Source: CAUZFZ01 sp963579025
GTDB taxonomy: Bacteria > Planctomycetota > Planctomycetia > Planctomycetales > Planctomycetaceae
Assembly: GCA_963579025.1 (NCBI GenBank)
Contig: CAUZFZ010000077.1
Location: 1-45,652 of the forward strand
Length of the DNA: 45,652 bases
Direction: 5' to 3'
Within the stretch, counting starts at the first letter, position 1. The number at the start of each line of letters is the position of its first letter. Positions 1 to 9,026 of this stretch are shown piece after piece. The translations under genes were made by a program, and so were the position numbers. The notes under the pieces are model-generated. The model was not told the DNA's origin, ran no database searches, and saw only the letters and a list, made by a program, of their open reading frames with translations.

Positions 1-117
1 AACTCGAAGCGTTGCCGGTTTCGTGATTCGAGCAACAAGAAAGCCGGAAAAGACCGGCGGATCGAATAACACGACCCGGTCGCCCCAAGCGACCATCCAG
101 AACCAAAAGGACTCAAC

Positions 118-249
118 ATGAAGCCCCAATCTGACCCCGCTGCTCTCAAGCAGCCGTTCAAAAACAATCACCGTTGGATGATCGGGGACCAACCGCAATC
201 TGCGATAGGTTCACAAGCTCGGAGCGAAAGACGACATTGTGACACTTGA
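118..249 (+). CDS. Possible small protein of 43 residues
   Basis: An ATG at 118 is preceded by AAAGGA with a six-base spacer, which is a good ribosome binding site, and the frame stays open to TGA at 247-249. The product would begin MKPQSDPAALKQPF and is hydrophilic, without a signal peptide or membrane segment. No family is recognised. It could equally be chance: only the ribosome site supports it, and the frame is short for GC-rich DNA. Confidence 0.2.
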   Translation: MKPQSDPAALKQPFKNNHRWMIGDQPQSAIGSQARSERRHCDT

Positions 250-263
250 TTCTAGGACGATCC

Positions 264-343
264 TAACGCGGCGTAGTCGCAACCAAACAAGGACTCACGC
301 AAAGACGCAAAGTTCAATTCCGGCCTTTGCGTCTTCGCGTGAG
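264..343. repeat. Palindromic intergenic element, copy 1
   Basis: The element starts AACGCGGCGTAGTCGCAACC, which folds as a small hairpin with one G-U pair. It continues into CTCACGCAAAGACGCAAAG (294-312), which pairs with CTTTGCGTCTTCGCGTGAG (325-343) with one wobble position and a 12-base loop. The left half recurs at 4141-4186. The CACGCAAAGACGCAAAG core is, from memory, a dispersed repeat of many bacterial genomes. It is not followed by a T-run, so a terminator role is unproven. Confidence 0.65.
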
Positions 344-445
344 ATTCGAAAACGCGCGCACGACGCGCATGCATGACGACGGAAGAATCCAGCGAGGCTG
401 CGCCTCAGACCGAGAGCGGATGACCGAGGCAAGGAACACATCCTC

Positions 446-515
446 GCTAATTGACGCTAATGATTCATGTCACGATTGTCGCCCGGATTAGCGAAGATCA
501 GTGTCGATTAGCGTT
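446..515. repeat. CTAATTGACGCTAAT-type repeat, diverged copy
   Basis: The 15-mer CTAATTGACGCTAAT at 447-461 is identical to 12563-12577, and CGATTAGCGT at 505-514 matches the right arm there. Compared with the copy at 12559-12610, this one has a longer, altered loop and lacks the final arm segment, so it is a decayed copy of the same palindrome. It lies just beyond the stop codon of the M16 protease gene. Confidence 0.5.
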
Positions 516-585
516 CCTTAATGGCCGGGCAGGAAACTTGACTCAACTGCGATGTGTTTTGACGAATAAGCGGAGCCAGGCTGGC

Positions 586-1818
586 TCACACTTCAAGTGT
601 TTCCAGCGGGCCAACAGCAGACGTCGTGCATGCACCCAACGGATACGCATCGAGCGCGGCGCGAATGTCGTCGAGAGTCAGCGACTGCAGTGTTTCCAGG
701 TCGTCCGCGACCGAACGGTATTCCTGTCGGTAGACCCAGTTGCTGCCCAGTGACGACAGGCGTCCCATCGGGCGTTCGCTGCGGAGTACGATTCGCGAGG
801 AGATCTTGTTCTTCGCCTGTTCCAGCTCGACCTCGGTCACGCCGTCTTTGTTGACCTGCTCATAGATGCTTTGAATTCGCGCGATGTTTTCGGCGGCGGT
901 GTCGGGCTGGCAGCACAGCCACGTCATGTAGGTGCCCGAGCCGTCGTAGTCGTAATAGCCCAGTTCGGCGAACTCGACCAGGCCAGGGTCGACCAGGTCC
1001 CAATAGATACGACTGCCCCCGTCATCACCGATGATCACCGACAGAATCTCGGCAGCGAAACGTAACTCGTTGTGCGACGACGGCGCCGGCGCCACCAGAA
1101 TGATGTTCTGCTGGACGCTGGCGTCACGCGGGACCACTGACGTTCCGCCAGTGGGCTGAGCTTCGTGGACAGGACGATCGAGAGCGCCGGAAGGCCAGTC
1201 GCTGCAGTATTCGTTTGCCAGGCGAACGACCTCGTCGAATTCGATGTTGCCAGCCACGGCCAGCGTGATGTTGCCGGCCTGGTAATGATCGGCGTGATAC
1301 TGACGCATCTGTTCGGCGGTGAGAGCGCCGACGCTTTCGAGTGTTCCCAGAATCGATGTGCCCAGTGGATGCCCGGTGAAATGCGTCAGCATCGCGTTCT
1401 CATACGCGACGTGCATCGGCTGATCCTGGTACATACTGATCTCTTCCAGGATGACTTTCTTTTCCATGTCGAAGTCTTCCTGACGCAACGTCGGGAAGAG
1501 AATCCCGGCGAGCAGCTTGAATGTCTGCGGCAGGAATTCGGGCAGAATCGCGGCGTAAAAGAGCGTCACTTCTTCGCTGGTCGACGCGTTGTACTCGGCA
1601 CCAACCTCGTCAAAGATGCGATTGACGTCGTCGGCCGTGTATTCGTCGGTGCCCTTGAAGGCCATGTGTTCGAGGAAATGGCTGACGCCACTGACTTCCG
1701 GCGTCTCGTCACGAGCGCCAGTGCGAACGAAGAACCCGGCGGCGACACTGTGAACGCTTGGATTGCTTTCGACGACGACCTTCAGTCCGTTGTCCAGTGT
1801 TGTCTCGTGGAATTGCAT
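586..1818 (-). CDS. M16 family zinc peptidase, active-type subunit
   Basis: The protein is about 410 residues, the normal size of a bacterial M16B (mitochondrial-processing-peptidase-like) subunit. The inverted zinc motif HFLEH is at residues 47-51, and ILEEI about 75 residues further supplies the third ligand, so the catalytic site looks intact. The start is placed at ATG 1818 because the homologous N-terminus begins MQFHETTLDNG; an upstream in-frame start would add twelve unlikely residues. No signal peptide is visible. The partner subunit without the motif is 83 bases upstream on the same strand. M16B enzymes usually work as heterodimers of one active and one degenerate subunit, and this pair fits. 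The exact substrate cannot be told. Confidence 0.93.
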   Translation of the reverse strand: MQFHETTLDNGLKVVVESNPSVHSVAAGFFVRTGARDETPEVSGVSHFLEHMAFKGTDEYTADDVNRIFDEVGAEYNASTSEEVTLFYAAILPEFLPQTFKLLAGILFPTLRQEDFDMEKKVILEEISMYQDQPMHVAYENAMLTHFTGHPLGTSILGTLESVGALTAEQMRQYHADHYQAGNITLAVAGNIEFDEVVRLANEYCSDWPSGALDRPVHEAQPTGGTSVVPRDASVQQNIILVAPAPSSHNELRFAAEILSVIIGDDGGSRIYWDLVDPGLVEFAELGYYDYDGSGTYMTWLCCQPDTAAENIARIQSIYEQVNKDGVTEVELEQAKNKISSRIVLRSERPMGRLSSLGSNWVYRQEYRSVADDLETLQSLTLDDIRAALDAYPLGACTTSAVGPLETLEV

Positions 1819-1901
1819 AGCGGTGTTCCGATGTCGTGATTGAACTGCCGGCACGTCGAATGACTCTTCGCTCCGACGCAGGACGTGGGAACGAGACTCC
1901 T

Positions 1902-3137
1902 TTACTCGTTCACTTCCAACGCCTGGGGTCCGAGTGTCAGCACTGTGAAATCCTGAGCGGGCATGCGGTGTACGAAGTCCAGCACGGATTCGACTGTCAA
2001 AGACTCAATCTTTTCGAGCACCTCTTCGAGTGTGCGGATACGGCTCAGCATGAACCAGTTGCGGGCCAGTGAACTGGCCCGCCCACGGCTCGACTCCTGC
2101 TGCATGACCAGGGAACTCTTGGCCCGAGCGACGCAGCGGTCCAGTTCGCTCTGCTCGATACCGTCCCCCAGCCGCTTCAGTTCCTGGATGGTGACATCGA
2201 GTGTTTCCTGAGCGCGATCGTTACTCGTTCCGGCGTAGCACAGGACGCGACCTTCATGCTTCATAGACGCCTGGCTCGCATGCACCGAGTAGCACAGGCC
2301 ACGACGCTCGCGCACCTCGGTAAAGAGTCGCGAGCTCATGCCGCCACTGAGCACGCTGGCTGCTGCCCACGCCTCGTAATAGTCAGGGTCGGTGAACGCC
2401 ACGCTGTCGTATGCAACTCCGATGTGCGTCTGGGCCGAGTCGTGTTCGATGAAGTTTCGTTTTGGTCCCGTGCCACCGGTCGCGATTTCGGATTCGGGCT
2501 TCTGTTCCCAGTCACTGAAGTGCTGACCGACAGTGTCGATCATTGCCTTGGCGTCCACGTTCCCGGCGATACCCACGATCGCCCCATTCGGGCGGACGTG
2601 CGACTGGAAATGACCGCGAACCGCGTCGGGATCGATGTTCGGTAGGTGTTCGAGCGAACCGTCGGACGGCAAACCGTAAGGGCTTGTGAAGACGTGGCGA
2701 CGCAATTCGACCATCGCCTTACGCTGCGGCTCGTCTTCAATCGCCAGCAGTGCCTGTTCGGCGCCCAGTTGGACCGCCTCGAATTCTTCGTCCGCCAGGT
2801 GCGGACGGCGGATAATGTCAGCGTAAATGGCCAGACACTCGGGGACTCGACCGGCGACGTTCGAACCCGAGAACGTGAGGTGGTGGCCACCGATGTTCTC
2901 GCTGCGCTGCAGGCCCAGATTGTCGAGGGCCGTAAACAGTTCGCGACTGTCACGTTCGCCGGCACCGCGAGTGATCCAGTCGGTCAGCAGAGCTCCCGTG
3001 CCACCGCGATCGGCGTGATCGTAGATGCTGCCGGCGGGAGTGAGGAAGGAGAACGCCGCTGATTGAACGTCCTGCATTTCTTCCACGATGAGCATCAGGC
3101 CATTATCGAACTGATGCGTGTGGATGTTCTGCTGCAT
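1902..3137 (-). CDS. M16 family peptidase-like protein, non-catalytic subunit
   Basis: This 411-residue protein has the two-lobed M16B layout, including a C-terminal lobe with ERRGLCYSVHA, which matches the conserved Arg/Tyr region of processing-peptidase partner subunits. Where the first lobe should carry HXXEH it has GTGALLTDW, so zinc binding is lost. The start is ATG 3137 (MQQNIHTHQFDNG), where homology begins; the frame remains open further upstream but that part has no protein-like character. It lies directly upstream of the active subunit on the same strand, so the two are probably co-transcribed and act as a heterodimer. That pairing is inferred from family knowledge, not shown by the sequence. 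Confidence 0.9.
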   Translation of the reverse strand: MQQNIHTHQFDNGLMLIVEEMQDVQSAAFSFLTPAGSIYDHADRGGTGALLTDWITRGAGERDSRELFTALDNLGLQRSENIGGHHLTFSGSNVAGRVPECLAIYADIIRRPHLADEEFEAVQLGAEQALLAIEDEPQRKAMVELRRHVFTSPYGLPSDGSLEHLPNIDPDAVRGHFQSHVRPNGAIVGIAGNVDAKAMIDTVGQHFSDWEQKPESEIATGGTGPKRNFIEHDSAQTHIGVAYDSVAFTDPDYYEAWAAASVLSGGMSSRLFTEVRERRGLCYSVHASQASMKHEGRVLCYAGTSNDRAQETLDVTIQELKRLGDGIEQSELDRCVARAKSSLVMQQESSRGRASSLARNWFMLSRIRTLEEVLEKIESLTVESVLDFVHRMPAQDFTVLTLGPQALEVNE

Positions 3138-3262
3138 CGTAGAAGTCCCGGGCGAATCCGATCGAACCAAATTCTGGCGTCGTGCCAAGCGGCGGGAGTA
3201 TGGCAGATCGGTCACAGGCGAGCCACGCCGTAAATCGAGTGTGCCCTGACCGTTCGAACGGC

Positions 3263-4126
3263 TCAGTCCTGTCGCGACCGAAGATATCGGGCAACCGCAT
3301 CGGGCCACTCTGGCAGTGCATGTCCGATCACTCTGTGCAGTCGTTGGCAATTCAGCACGGAATACGCCGGACGCGTTGCCTTTGCGCCAAACTGAGCTGA
3401 CGTAATTGGATTGACCTGTACTGAGATTTGCGCCTGACGGAAGACCTCGCAGGCCAGTTCGAACCAGCTCATTTGGCCGGCATTCGTCGCATGATAGAGC
3501 CCAAAAGCATCCGTCCGAATCAGCTCGGCGGTGGCGACTGCAAGATCCGCGGTGGACGTCGGGGTACAGCATTGATCGTTGACGACCCCAAGCTCATCGC
3601 GCTCAGCCCCGAGTCTAAGCATCGCCTCAATGAAGTTGCCCTTCCCCGCGCCGCGCGCCCCAGCGACGCCGTACAGTCCGCAGGTTCGAATCACAAAATG
3701 CCTCGGACAGATCGCGCGGACAAAGTACTCGCCCTGCAGCTTGCTGGCAGCGTAAGCACTCTGCGGCCCCGGTGCGTCAGTTTCGGAATACGGTTTGTTG
3801 CGATCAGCATCGAGTCCGAACACGTAATCGGAACTGAAATGTGTCAGGCACACATCCCGCTGAGCACACCATATGGCGAGTCTCCGTGGCCCGAGTGCAT
3901 TCACATCGTGCGCAACCTGCGGCTCGTCCTCAGCCCGATCGACCAGATTGTAGGCAGCGCAGTTGATCACGAGTTGTGGTTCAAGCTGGCCAAGACAGTT
4001 CGCAATACTCTCGTCGCTGGTCAGCTCGATGTCGCCGTGACCGAGCGGTATGAGTTCCTCGTCCGCCAGCGCCGTCTGCAGATCAGTCCCCAACTGTCCC
4101 GCGGCTCCAATCAGCGCGACTCGCAT
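3263..4126 (-). CDS. rfbD: dTDP-4-dehydrorhamnose reductase (RmlD/RfbD-like)
   Basis: The 287-residue product is an extended short-chain dehydrogenase/reductase. Its Rossmann glycine motif GAAGQLG is at residues 7-13, the catalytic YAASK is present, and RPAYSVL near the C-terminus is typical of RmlD. The enzyme reduces dTDP-4-dehydro-rhamnose to dTDP-rhamnose with NAD(P)H in the cytoplasm. The start is ATG 4126 (MRVALIGAAGQLG), because the extra residues of the longer frame fall inside a repeat element. No rmlA, rmlB or rmlC neighbour is in the window, so the substrate is inferred from the family. The stop lies 125 bases before the M16 pair on the same strand, which could be one transcript, with no evident functional link. 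Confidence 0.88.
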   Translation of the reverse strand: MRVALIGAAGQLGTDLQTALADEELIPLGHGDIELTSDESIANCLGQLEPQLVINCAAYNLVDRAEDEPQVAHDVNALGPRRLAIWCAQRDVCLTHFSSDYVFGLDADRNKPYSETDAPGPQSAYAASKLQGEYFVRAICPRHFVIRTCGLYGVAGARGAGKGNFIEAMLRLGAERDELGVVNDQCCTPTSTADLAVATAELIRTDAFGLYHATNAGQMSWFELACEVFRQAQISVQVNPITSAQFGAKATRPAYSVLNCQRLHRVIGHALPEWPDAVARYLRSRQD

Positions 4127-4606
4127 TCGTCGTTCTCCCCAACGCGGCGAAGCCGCAACCCAAAAGAGCCTCACGCAAAGGTGCGACACGCGAGTCGCGC
4201 TCGCTTCCTCAGAAATTCCGTCGCGTCCGTCGATCTACACACGATCGAGAACGGCCACGTCGGTCATGGTCACGAATTTGATGCAACCCCTCAATGGAGC
4301 GGCGTCTATCGAATCGGCGTGGCGGACGGAACGAAAAGACCGTGGATAAACGACGCGCAACGGAAGAACCAGGGCGAGCGTTCCGTTGGCCCGACATTCT
4401 CCGCGTCGAGCTGGTGCTCGAACATCGCTGCTGTGTCACGACAATTCCCCGTCTGCATAACATTCGTATATGATCACGGCAATTGGCGGGCCGCCCGAGT
4501 TCGAAACGTCACCTCAGATTTCGTCGCGCACGAACAGTGAGTGCCTGCGTCGAAATACGCAGAGTATCTGAACCCACGAATCGGCCCTCACCATAAGGAC
4601 CTCAGT
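4127..4606. other. Divergent intergenic region with a repeat copy
   Basis: These 480 bases separate the minus-strand reductase from the plus-strand secreted protease. The left end carries a partial copy of the palindromic element (4141-4186). The remainder holds no convincing gene: open frames on both strands read as Arg/Ser-rich chance translations. Promoters for both genes should lie here, but no box pair stands out. Confidence 0.6.
4141..4186. repeat. Palindromic intergenic element, partial copy 2
   Basis: AACGCGGCGAAGCCGCAACC followed by CTCACGCAAAG matches 264-304 closely. The small hairpin is GCGGC-gaa-GCCGC here but GCGGC-gta-GTCGC in copy 1, so one base pair changes from G-C to G-U and the fold is preserved. 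The long right arm found in copy 1 is missing. The copy lies 15 bases upstream of the reductase start codon. Confidence 0.55.
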
Positions 4607-7600
4607 ATGTATCTGTCTTCAGTACGACGACGCATGCGCGGGCTCAGCGCAAGTCCCCCGGCGCGCATTGAACAGCTTGAGCAGATTCGGCTCCTTTCGG
4701 CGGCAACAGTCGCCCTCACCGACCACGTTGGCACATCGCAGGTCCCGTTTCCGGATCAGAGCGGCGACGTGCAGTTCGACGCCGCGGGTCACGGATACTA
4801 CACAGACCCGATCCCCGTTTTCGTGGCCGCCGAAACAGAGCCGAACCCGACCAGTGCCCCGACAAGTGAAGCAGCACCGTTCCCACTTGGGCAGACATTT
4901 CAGTTGCACAGCAAACCTGGCGCAGCCCACCGAATCTATCTCGACTTCGACGGCGTGACGACAAGCGGCACAGCGTGGAACAGCCTCCGGAACATCAGCT
5001 CGATCGTGACACCCGCGTACTCGATCGACAGCGATCCGGCATTCAGCACGGCAGAGCTCGAACGAATCCAGGGTATCTGGCAACGCGTGACTGAAGACTT
5101 CATCGCCTTCGATGTGGACGTTACGACTGAGGAACCGACACAGGACCAACTCATCAGGAGCGGCGGCAACGATCAGCAATGGGGCATTCGAGTCGCCATT
5201 GGCGGTGACGGTTCGTGGTTCGGGTCGGCGGGAGGAGTCGCCTATCTGACGTCCTTTAACTGGAATAGCGACACACCGACGTTTGTCTTTGAGGACAACC
5301 TTGCGAACGGAGAAGAGAAGGCCACGGCAGAAGCGGCCAGCCACGAGATCGGCCACACGCTTGGTCTGTCTCACGATGGCACAAGCAGCGTGACCTATTA
5401 CACAGGCCACGGAAGCGGAGCAACCGGTTGGGCTCCCATCATGGGCGTTGGCTACTACAGAGAACTGACCCAATGGAGTCGGGGCGAATACGCGAATGCC
5501 AATCAGACTCAGGACGATCTGGCGATCATCACTTCGAACAACGGGTTTGGTTTTCGCGCCGACGACCACGGCGATACCACGGGTAGCGCCACGGCGTTCA
5601 TTGTCAACGGGACGTCTCTCTCCGCGAATGGTATTGTCGAAAGGTCATCGGACGTCGACATCTTCAGCTTCACCAGTGGTGCGGGCGAAGTCTCGTTGAG
5701 TATTTCGCCGTTTGAAAACTCTCCCAACCTGGACATCCTCGCAGAGTTAATCAACTCGTCTGGAACCGTGCTGGCCTCGAGCAACCCTGCAAATACGCTC
5801 AACGCGTCTCTCACACACACAGTCAGTGCCGGGACGTACTACCTGCGAGTCAGCGGCGCGGGTCTGGGAGATCCTCTGGGAACCGGATACACGGATTACA
5901 GCAGCATCGGGTATTTCTCTGTCACCGGGACACTTCCCCAGGCGACTGAGTCGGCGCCGGAAGCAGTCGCGGATGCCTATTCAGTGTTTCCCGGACAGAC
6001 ACTGACTGTCAGTGCCGCGGGCGTACTGAGCAACGACTCGGATGCCGATAACGATCCTCTAACGGCAGTCATCGTTTCCGGCCCATCGAATGCGTCCTCT
6101 TTCAATCTGAATGCCGACGGTTCCTTTACATATACGCCGAATTCCGGATTCACCGGCACGGATTCGTTTTCGTATCAGGCCAGCGACGGGAGCCTCGAAT
6201 CGGCTGTCGCGACAGTGACAATCACAGTTGATGACAGCGATGCGACGTTGATCGCTCAATGGCAGTTCGACGAAACGAGCGGATCAACAGCGACGGACAG
6301 CGCGGGAGCCGACAATAACGGCACGTTAATCAGCGGATCATTCGCCAGCGACGCCGAGCGGGGTCAGGTGGTCAGCCTGAGTGGCGGGAATTCCGTGGTG
6401 CGAGTGGATTCCACAGTCGACCTGAATTCGACGTGGACGATCGGGTCGTGGTTCAACGGACTGGCGAGCGGGACGTGGCGGACTCTGACGCGGGGTCAGG
6501 GTGGCGATCACCAGATTATCGTCAGTGCCGGCGGCCAGCTGGGTGGTTATTTCAATACCGGCGCCAACGGTTTCGTCAGCAGCGGCTTTGATATGAACAG
6601 CCTGTCAAGCGGCTGGCATCATGTGGCGGCCGTGGGCAGCGGCGGCTCGACGGTGTTTTACGTCGATGGTCAGCAGGTGGGTTCGATCTCGCGGCAGTCG
6701 ACGACGGATGTGTATACGCTGGGCAACTATGTCGATGGCGGGCAGCGATTCAGTTCTCACCTGGACGATCTGCGGGTTTACAACCGTGCCTTGTCCGCCA
6801 GTGAGATTGCCACTCTGACCGATCCCGGGCCTGCGGCTCCTGTGGCGTCGAGCGACTCGTACAGTGTGTCGCCGGGCAGCGTCCTGAGTGTAAATGCGGC
6901 TTCCGGCGTTCTGAGCAATGATACGGACTCGAACGGCGACTCTCTGACGGCTGCCGTTGTCAGTAGTCCGTCGAATTCGACATCCTTCACGCTCAATAGC
7001 GATGGCTCGTTCAGCTACACACCAGCGACCGGATTTACGGGCACGGACAGCTTTACCTACAAGGCCAGCGACGGGAGCCTCGAATCGGCTGTCGCGACAG
7101 TGACAATCACAGTTGATGACAGCGATGCGACGTTGATCGCGCAGTGGCAGTTCGACGAAACGAGCGGATCGACAGCGACGGACAGCGCGGGAGCCGACAA
7201 TAACGGCACATTGATCAGCGGATCATTCGCCAGCGACGCCGAGCGGGGTCAGGTGGTCAACCTGAGTGGCGGGAATTCCGTGGTGCGAGTGAATTCCACA
7301 GTCGACCTGAATTCGACGTGGACGATCGGGTCGTGGTTCAACGGACTGGCGAGCGGGACGTGGCGGACTCTGACGCGGGGTCAGGGTGGCGATCACCAGA
7401 TTATCGTCAGTGCCGGCGGCCAGCTGGGTGGTTATTTCAATACCGGCGCCAACGGTTTCGTCAGCAGCGGCTTTGATATGAACAGCCTGTCAAGCGGCTG
7501 GCATCATGTGGCGGCCGTGGGCAGCGGCGGCTCGACGGTGTTTTACGTCGATGGTCAGCAGGTGGGTTCGATCTCGCGGCAGTCGACGACGGATGTGTAT

Positions 7601-7999
7601 ACGCTGGGCAACTATGTCGATGGCGGGCAGCGATTCAGTTCTCACCTGGACGATCTGCGGGTTTACAACCGTGCCTTGTCCGCCAGTGAGATTGCCACTC
7701 TGGGCTCAAGCAGTGGACCGGCTTTCGAAATCACTTCGTTGCCTGATGGACAATCACAGTTCATCGCCACACGGTCTGGCGGGCACGCGGGTTCTGTCGT
7801 TGACGAGCGTCGTGAGCAGGTCAAGTTGCAGCCCGCCCTGACAGTACCATTTGGAATCACCGGTGTCGTCGACGCTGCGTTGCAGGCAGACGACTCTACA
7901 GTCGATGACGAAGCATCGGATGCTCAGGCTCCGATTTCCATTGCGTCGCTGGAACTGGCACTCGATGCCCTTGTTGTCGGTGAAACCGAGTTGCAATAA
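4607..7999 (+). CDS. Secreted metzincin-like protease with cadherin-like and LamG modules
   Basis: The start is ATG 4607, preceded by AAGGA with a seven-base spacer, giving 1130 residues. The N-terminus carries RIEQLEQIRLLSA, the LLSA-ending motif typical of planctomycete extracellular proteins. HEIGHTLGLSH at residues 246-256 is the HExxHxxGxxH zinc site of metzincins, and a Met-turn candidate (IMG) follows near 279. Next come a PPC-like beta domain (about 348-445), a cadherin-like tandem-95-type repeat (about 452-545), a LamG/concanavalin-like domain (548-740), a second cadherin-like repeat and a second LamG (to about 1033), and a low-complexity tail. It is probably an exported adhesive protease acting on proteins or polysaccharide-bound substrates; the substrate is unknown. 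The two LamG blocks are nearly identical at DNA level. Confidence 0.88.
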   Translation: MYLSSVRRRMRGLSASPPARIEQLEQIRLLSAATVALTDHVGTSQVPFPDQSGDVQFDAAGHGYYTDPIPVFVAAETEPNPTSAPTSEAAPFPLGQTFQLHSKPGAAHRIYLDFDGVTTSGTAWNSLRNISSIVTPAYSIDSDPAFSTAELERIQGIWQRVTEDFIAFDVDVTTEEPTQDQLIRSGGNDQQWGIRVAIGGDGSWFGSAGGVAYLTSFNWNSDTPTFVFEDNLANGEEKATAEAASHEIGHTLGLSHDGTSSVTYYTGHGSGATGWAPIMGVGYYRELTQWSRGEYANANQTQDDLAIITSNNGFGFRADDHGDTTGSATAFIVNGTSLSANGIVERSSDVDIFSFTSGAGEVSLSISPFENSPNLDILAELINSSGTVLASSNPANTLNASLTHTVSAGTYYLRVSGAGLGDPLGTGYTDYSSIGYFSVTGTLPQATESAPEAVADAYSVFPGQTLTVSAAGVLSNDSDADNDPLTAVIVSGPSNASSFNLNADGSFTYTPNSGFTGTDSFSYQASDGSLESAVATVTITVDDSDATLIAQWQFDETSGSTATDSAGADNNGTLISGSFASDAERGQVVSLSGGNSVVRVDSTVDLNSTWTIGSWFNGLASGTWRTLTRGQGGDHQIIVSAGGQLGGYFNTGANGFVSSGFDMNSLSSGWHHVAAVGSGGSTVFYVDGQQVGSISRQSTTDVYTLGNYVDGGQRFSSHLDDLRVYNRALSASEIATLTDPGPAAPVASSDSYSVSPGSVLSVNAASGVLSNDTDSNGDSLTAAVVSSPSNSTSFTLNSDGSFSYTPATGFTGTDSFTYKASDGSLESAVATVTITVDDSDATLIAQWQFDETSGSTATDSAGADNNGTLISGSFASDAERGQVVNLSGGNSVVRVNSTVDLNSTWTIGSWFNGLASGTWRTLTRGQGGDHQIIVSAGGQLGGYFNTGANGFVSSGFDMNSLSSGWHHVAAVGSGGSTVFYVDGQQVGSISRQSTTDVYTLGNYVDGGQRFSSHLDDLRVYNRALSASEIATLGSSSGPAFEITSLPDGQSQFIATRSGGHAGSVVDERREQVKLQPALTVPFGITGVVDAALQADDSTVDDEASDAQAPISIASLELALDALVVGETELQ
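6177..6817 (+). repeat. LamG-coding direct repeat, copy A
   Basis: This 641-base block recurs at 7062-7702 with an offset of 885 bases (295 codons). By eye only seven bases differ, all in the first third; from about 6410 to 6817 the copies are identical. It encodes the end of a cadherin-like repeat and one whole LamG domain. Confidence 0.9.
7062..7702 (+). repeat. LamG-coding direct repeat, copy B
   Basis: This is the second copy of the 641-base block, in frame with the first. The cadherin-like DNA upstream of each copy (5977-6176 against 6862-7061) has diverged much more, so the identity is confined to the LamG part. That pattern suggests recent gene conversion or a recent partial duplication. 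Confidence 0.9.
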
Positions 8000-8009
8000 G
8001 TCAAGTGGC

Positions 8010-9026
8010 TTATCTCAGGTCGATCGACATGGACGTGCTGTTGGCGACGGGTTGAACGGGAGCGTAGCGGTTGGTTCTCGCTCGACGCGCTCCGCCGCCT
8101 GGATAGAAGGCGACTCCCAGATACGAGTCGACGGTTCCGGTATAGGCCGGAGTGATGAAATTCGCCTGTCCAAACAACGTCCAGTGGTCACTGAGTGGAA
8201 TGTCGACCTCGGCACCAAAGAGCACTCGCTCGCCAGATGGTCGCTGATTGGGATCAAGAAAAGGCGGCAGTGCTTCAAAGGCCACGTTGCGCTCGCCATG
8301 ACTTTCGGCGATACCCAGCCAGAGCGTTGTGCGGGCAGCGTTCTCCCAGGTGCGAGCCCAATAGAGCGCTCCCTGACTGACTGGCTCAAGCACGACCGGT
8401 ATGGCACCCAGAAAGAATGCGCGGTCGCTGTCGTGCGAGACCTGAGCCCGGATACCGACTTCCTCGTTGCCAAACTGCCAGCCAATGCGGCCACGGGCCT
8501 GACTCAGACTGGTCTGGTCAAAGTAGTTCTGGTGCAGAAAATCCCAGGCGGCTGCCCAGATGACTCCATTATCGTGTCGCTGAAACACGCCCAGAGTCGT
8601 GAAACTTTGCGACCGGCCGCTCGCCTCACCGAGACGGTCAAAGACCTGCACGGCGTTGTCCGTGTAGTTGATTGACGTACCAATCTGCATACCCAACCCG
8701 ATGTGGTCACACAGTGGAAGTCCCAGATTGGCGGACACACGTCCGCCGAAGTGAGCGTTCACGCCGTAATCCTGTGGCTGTTTGGAACCCTCGAGCCCTG
8801 TAAAGATCGACAGATTGTCCCACAACGAGTCGGGCTCAATGGACTCCATACATCCCGTGGACAATGTCGGACCAGGATCTCCAAAGATTGAGTCGACATC
8901 AGCGCAGCAATCCTGACACGCGCCGCAGCTCGCGATTCGATCGGGTCGGCAGGTGTCATCTGCGGACGCACAGAGTCGATTCACGAACAGTGTCGCGAGC
9001 GTCAGCAACACACTGAATCGACGCAT
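8010..9026 (-). CDS. Secreted beta-barrel-like protein (DUF6666-like)
   Basis: The start is ATG 9026, where a signal peptide begins (MRRFSVLLTLATLF, likely cleavage after CASA). The mature protein opens with a cysteine-rich segment (TCRPDRIASCGACQDCC) and continues as alternating beta-strand sequence rich in aromatic residues, including LSIFTGLEGSKQPQDYGVNAHFGGR. That part recalls a planctomycete family I know as DUF6666; the name is from memory and not certain. About 338 residues. It probably sits in the outer envelope. It converges tail to tail with the protease gene (ten bases between stops) and is divergent from the STAS gene. No function can be given. Confidence 0.72.
   Translation of the reverse strand: MRRFSVLLTLATLFVNRLCASADDTCRPDRIASCGACQDCCADVDSIFGDPGPTLSTGCMESIEPDSLWDNLSIFTGLEGSKQPQDYGVNAHFGGRVSANLGLPLCDHIGLGMQIGTSINYTDNAVQVFDRLGEASGRSQSFTTLGVFQRHDNGVIWAAAWDFLHQNYFDQTSLSQARGRIGWQFGNEEVGIRAQVSHDSDRAFFLGAIPVVLEPVSQGALYWARTWENAARTTLWLGIAESHGERNVAFEALPPFLDPNQRPSGERVLFGAEVDIPLSDHWTLFGQANFITPAYTGTVDSYLGVAFYPGGGARRARTNRYAPVQPVANSTSMSIDLR

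Larger units (their letters stand above)
1..585. other. Mostly non-coding left end of the window
   Basis: No convincing gene of normal size lies here. The stretch holds one possible 43-codon reading frame (118-249), a palindromic element with a 19-bp stem (264-343) and a second repeat rich in CTAAT/ATTAG motifs (446-515). It lies downstream of the M16 protease gene on the minus strand, so the repeats could help end that transcript, but neither is followed by a clear T-run in the right orientation. Confidence 0.6.

Noticed and set aside
1165..1839. 224-codon plus-strand open frame opposite the M16 protease
   Set aside because: Antisense to an intact HXXEH protease; no motif of its own.
3428..4540. 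370-codon plus-strand open frame opposite the rfbD-like gene
   Set aside because: It runs antisense to a clear Rossmann reductase and through a repeat element, with no protein-like character.
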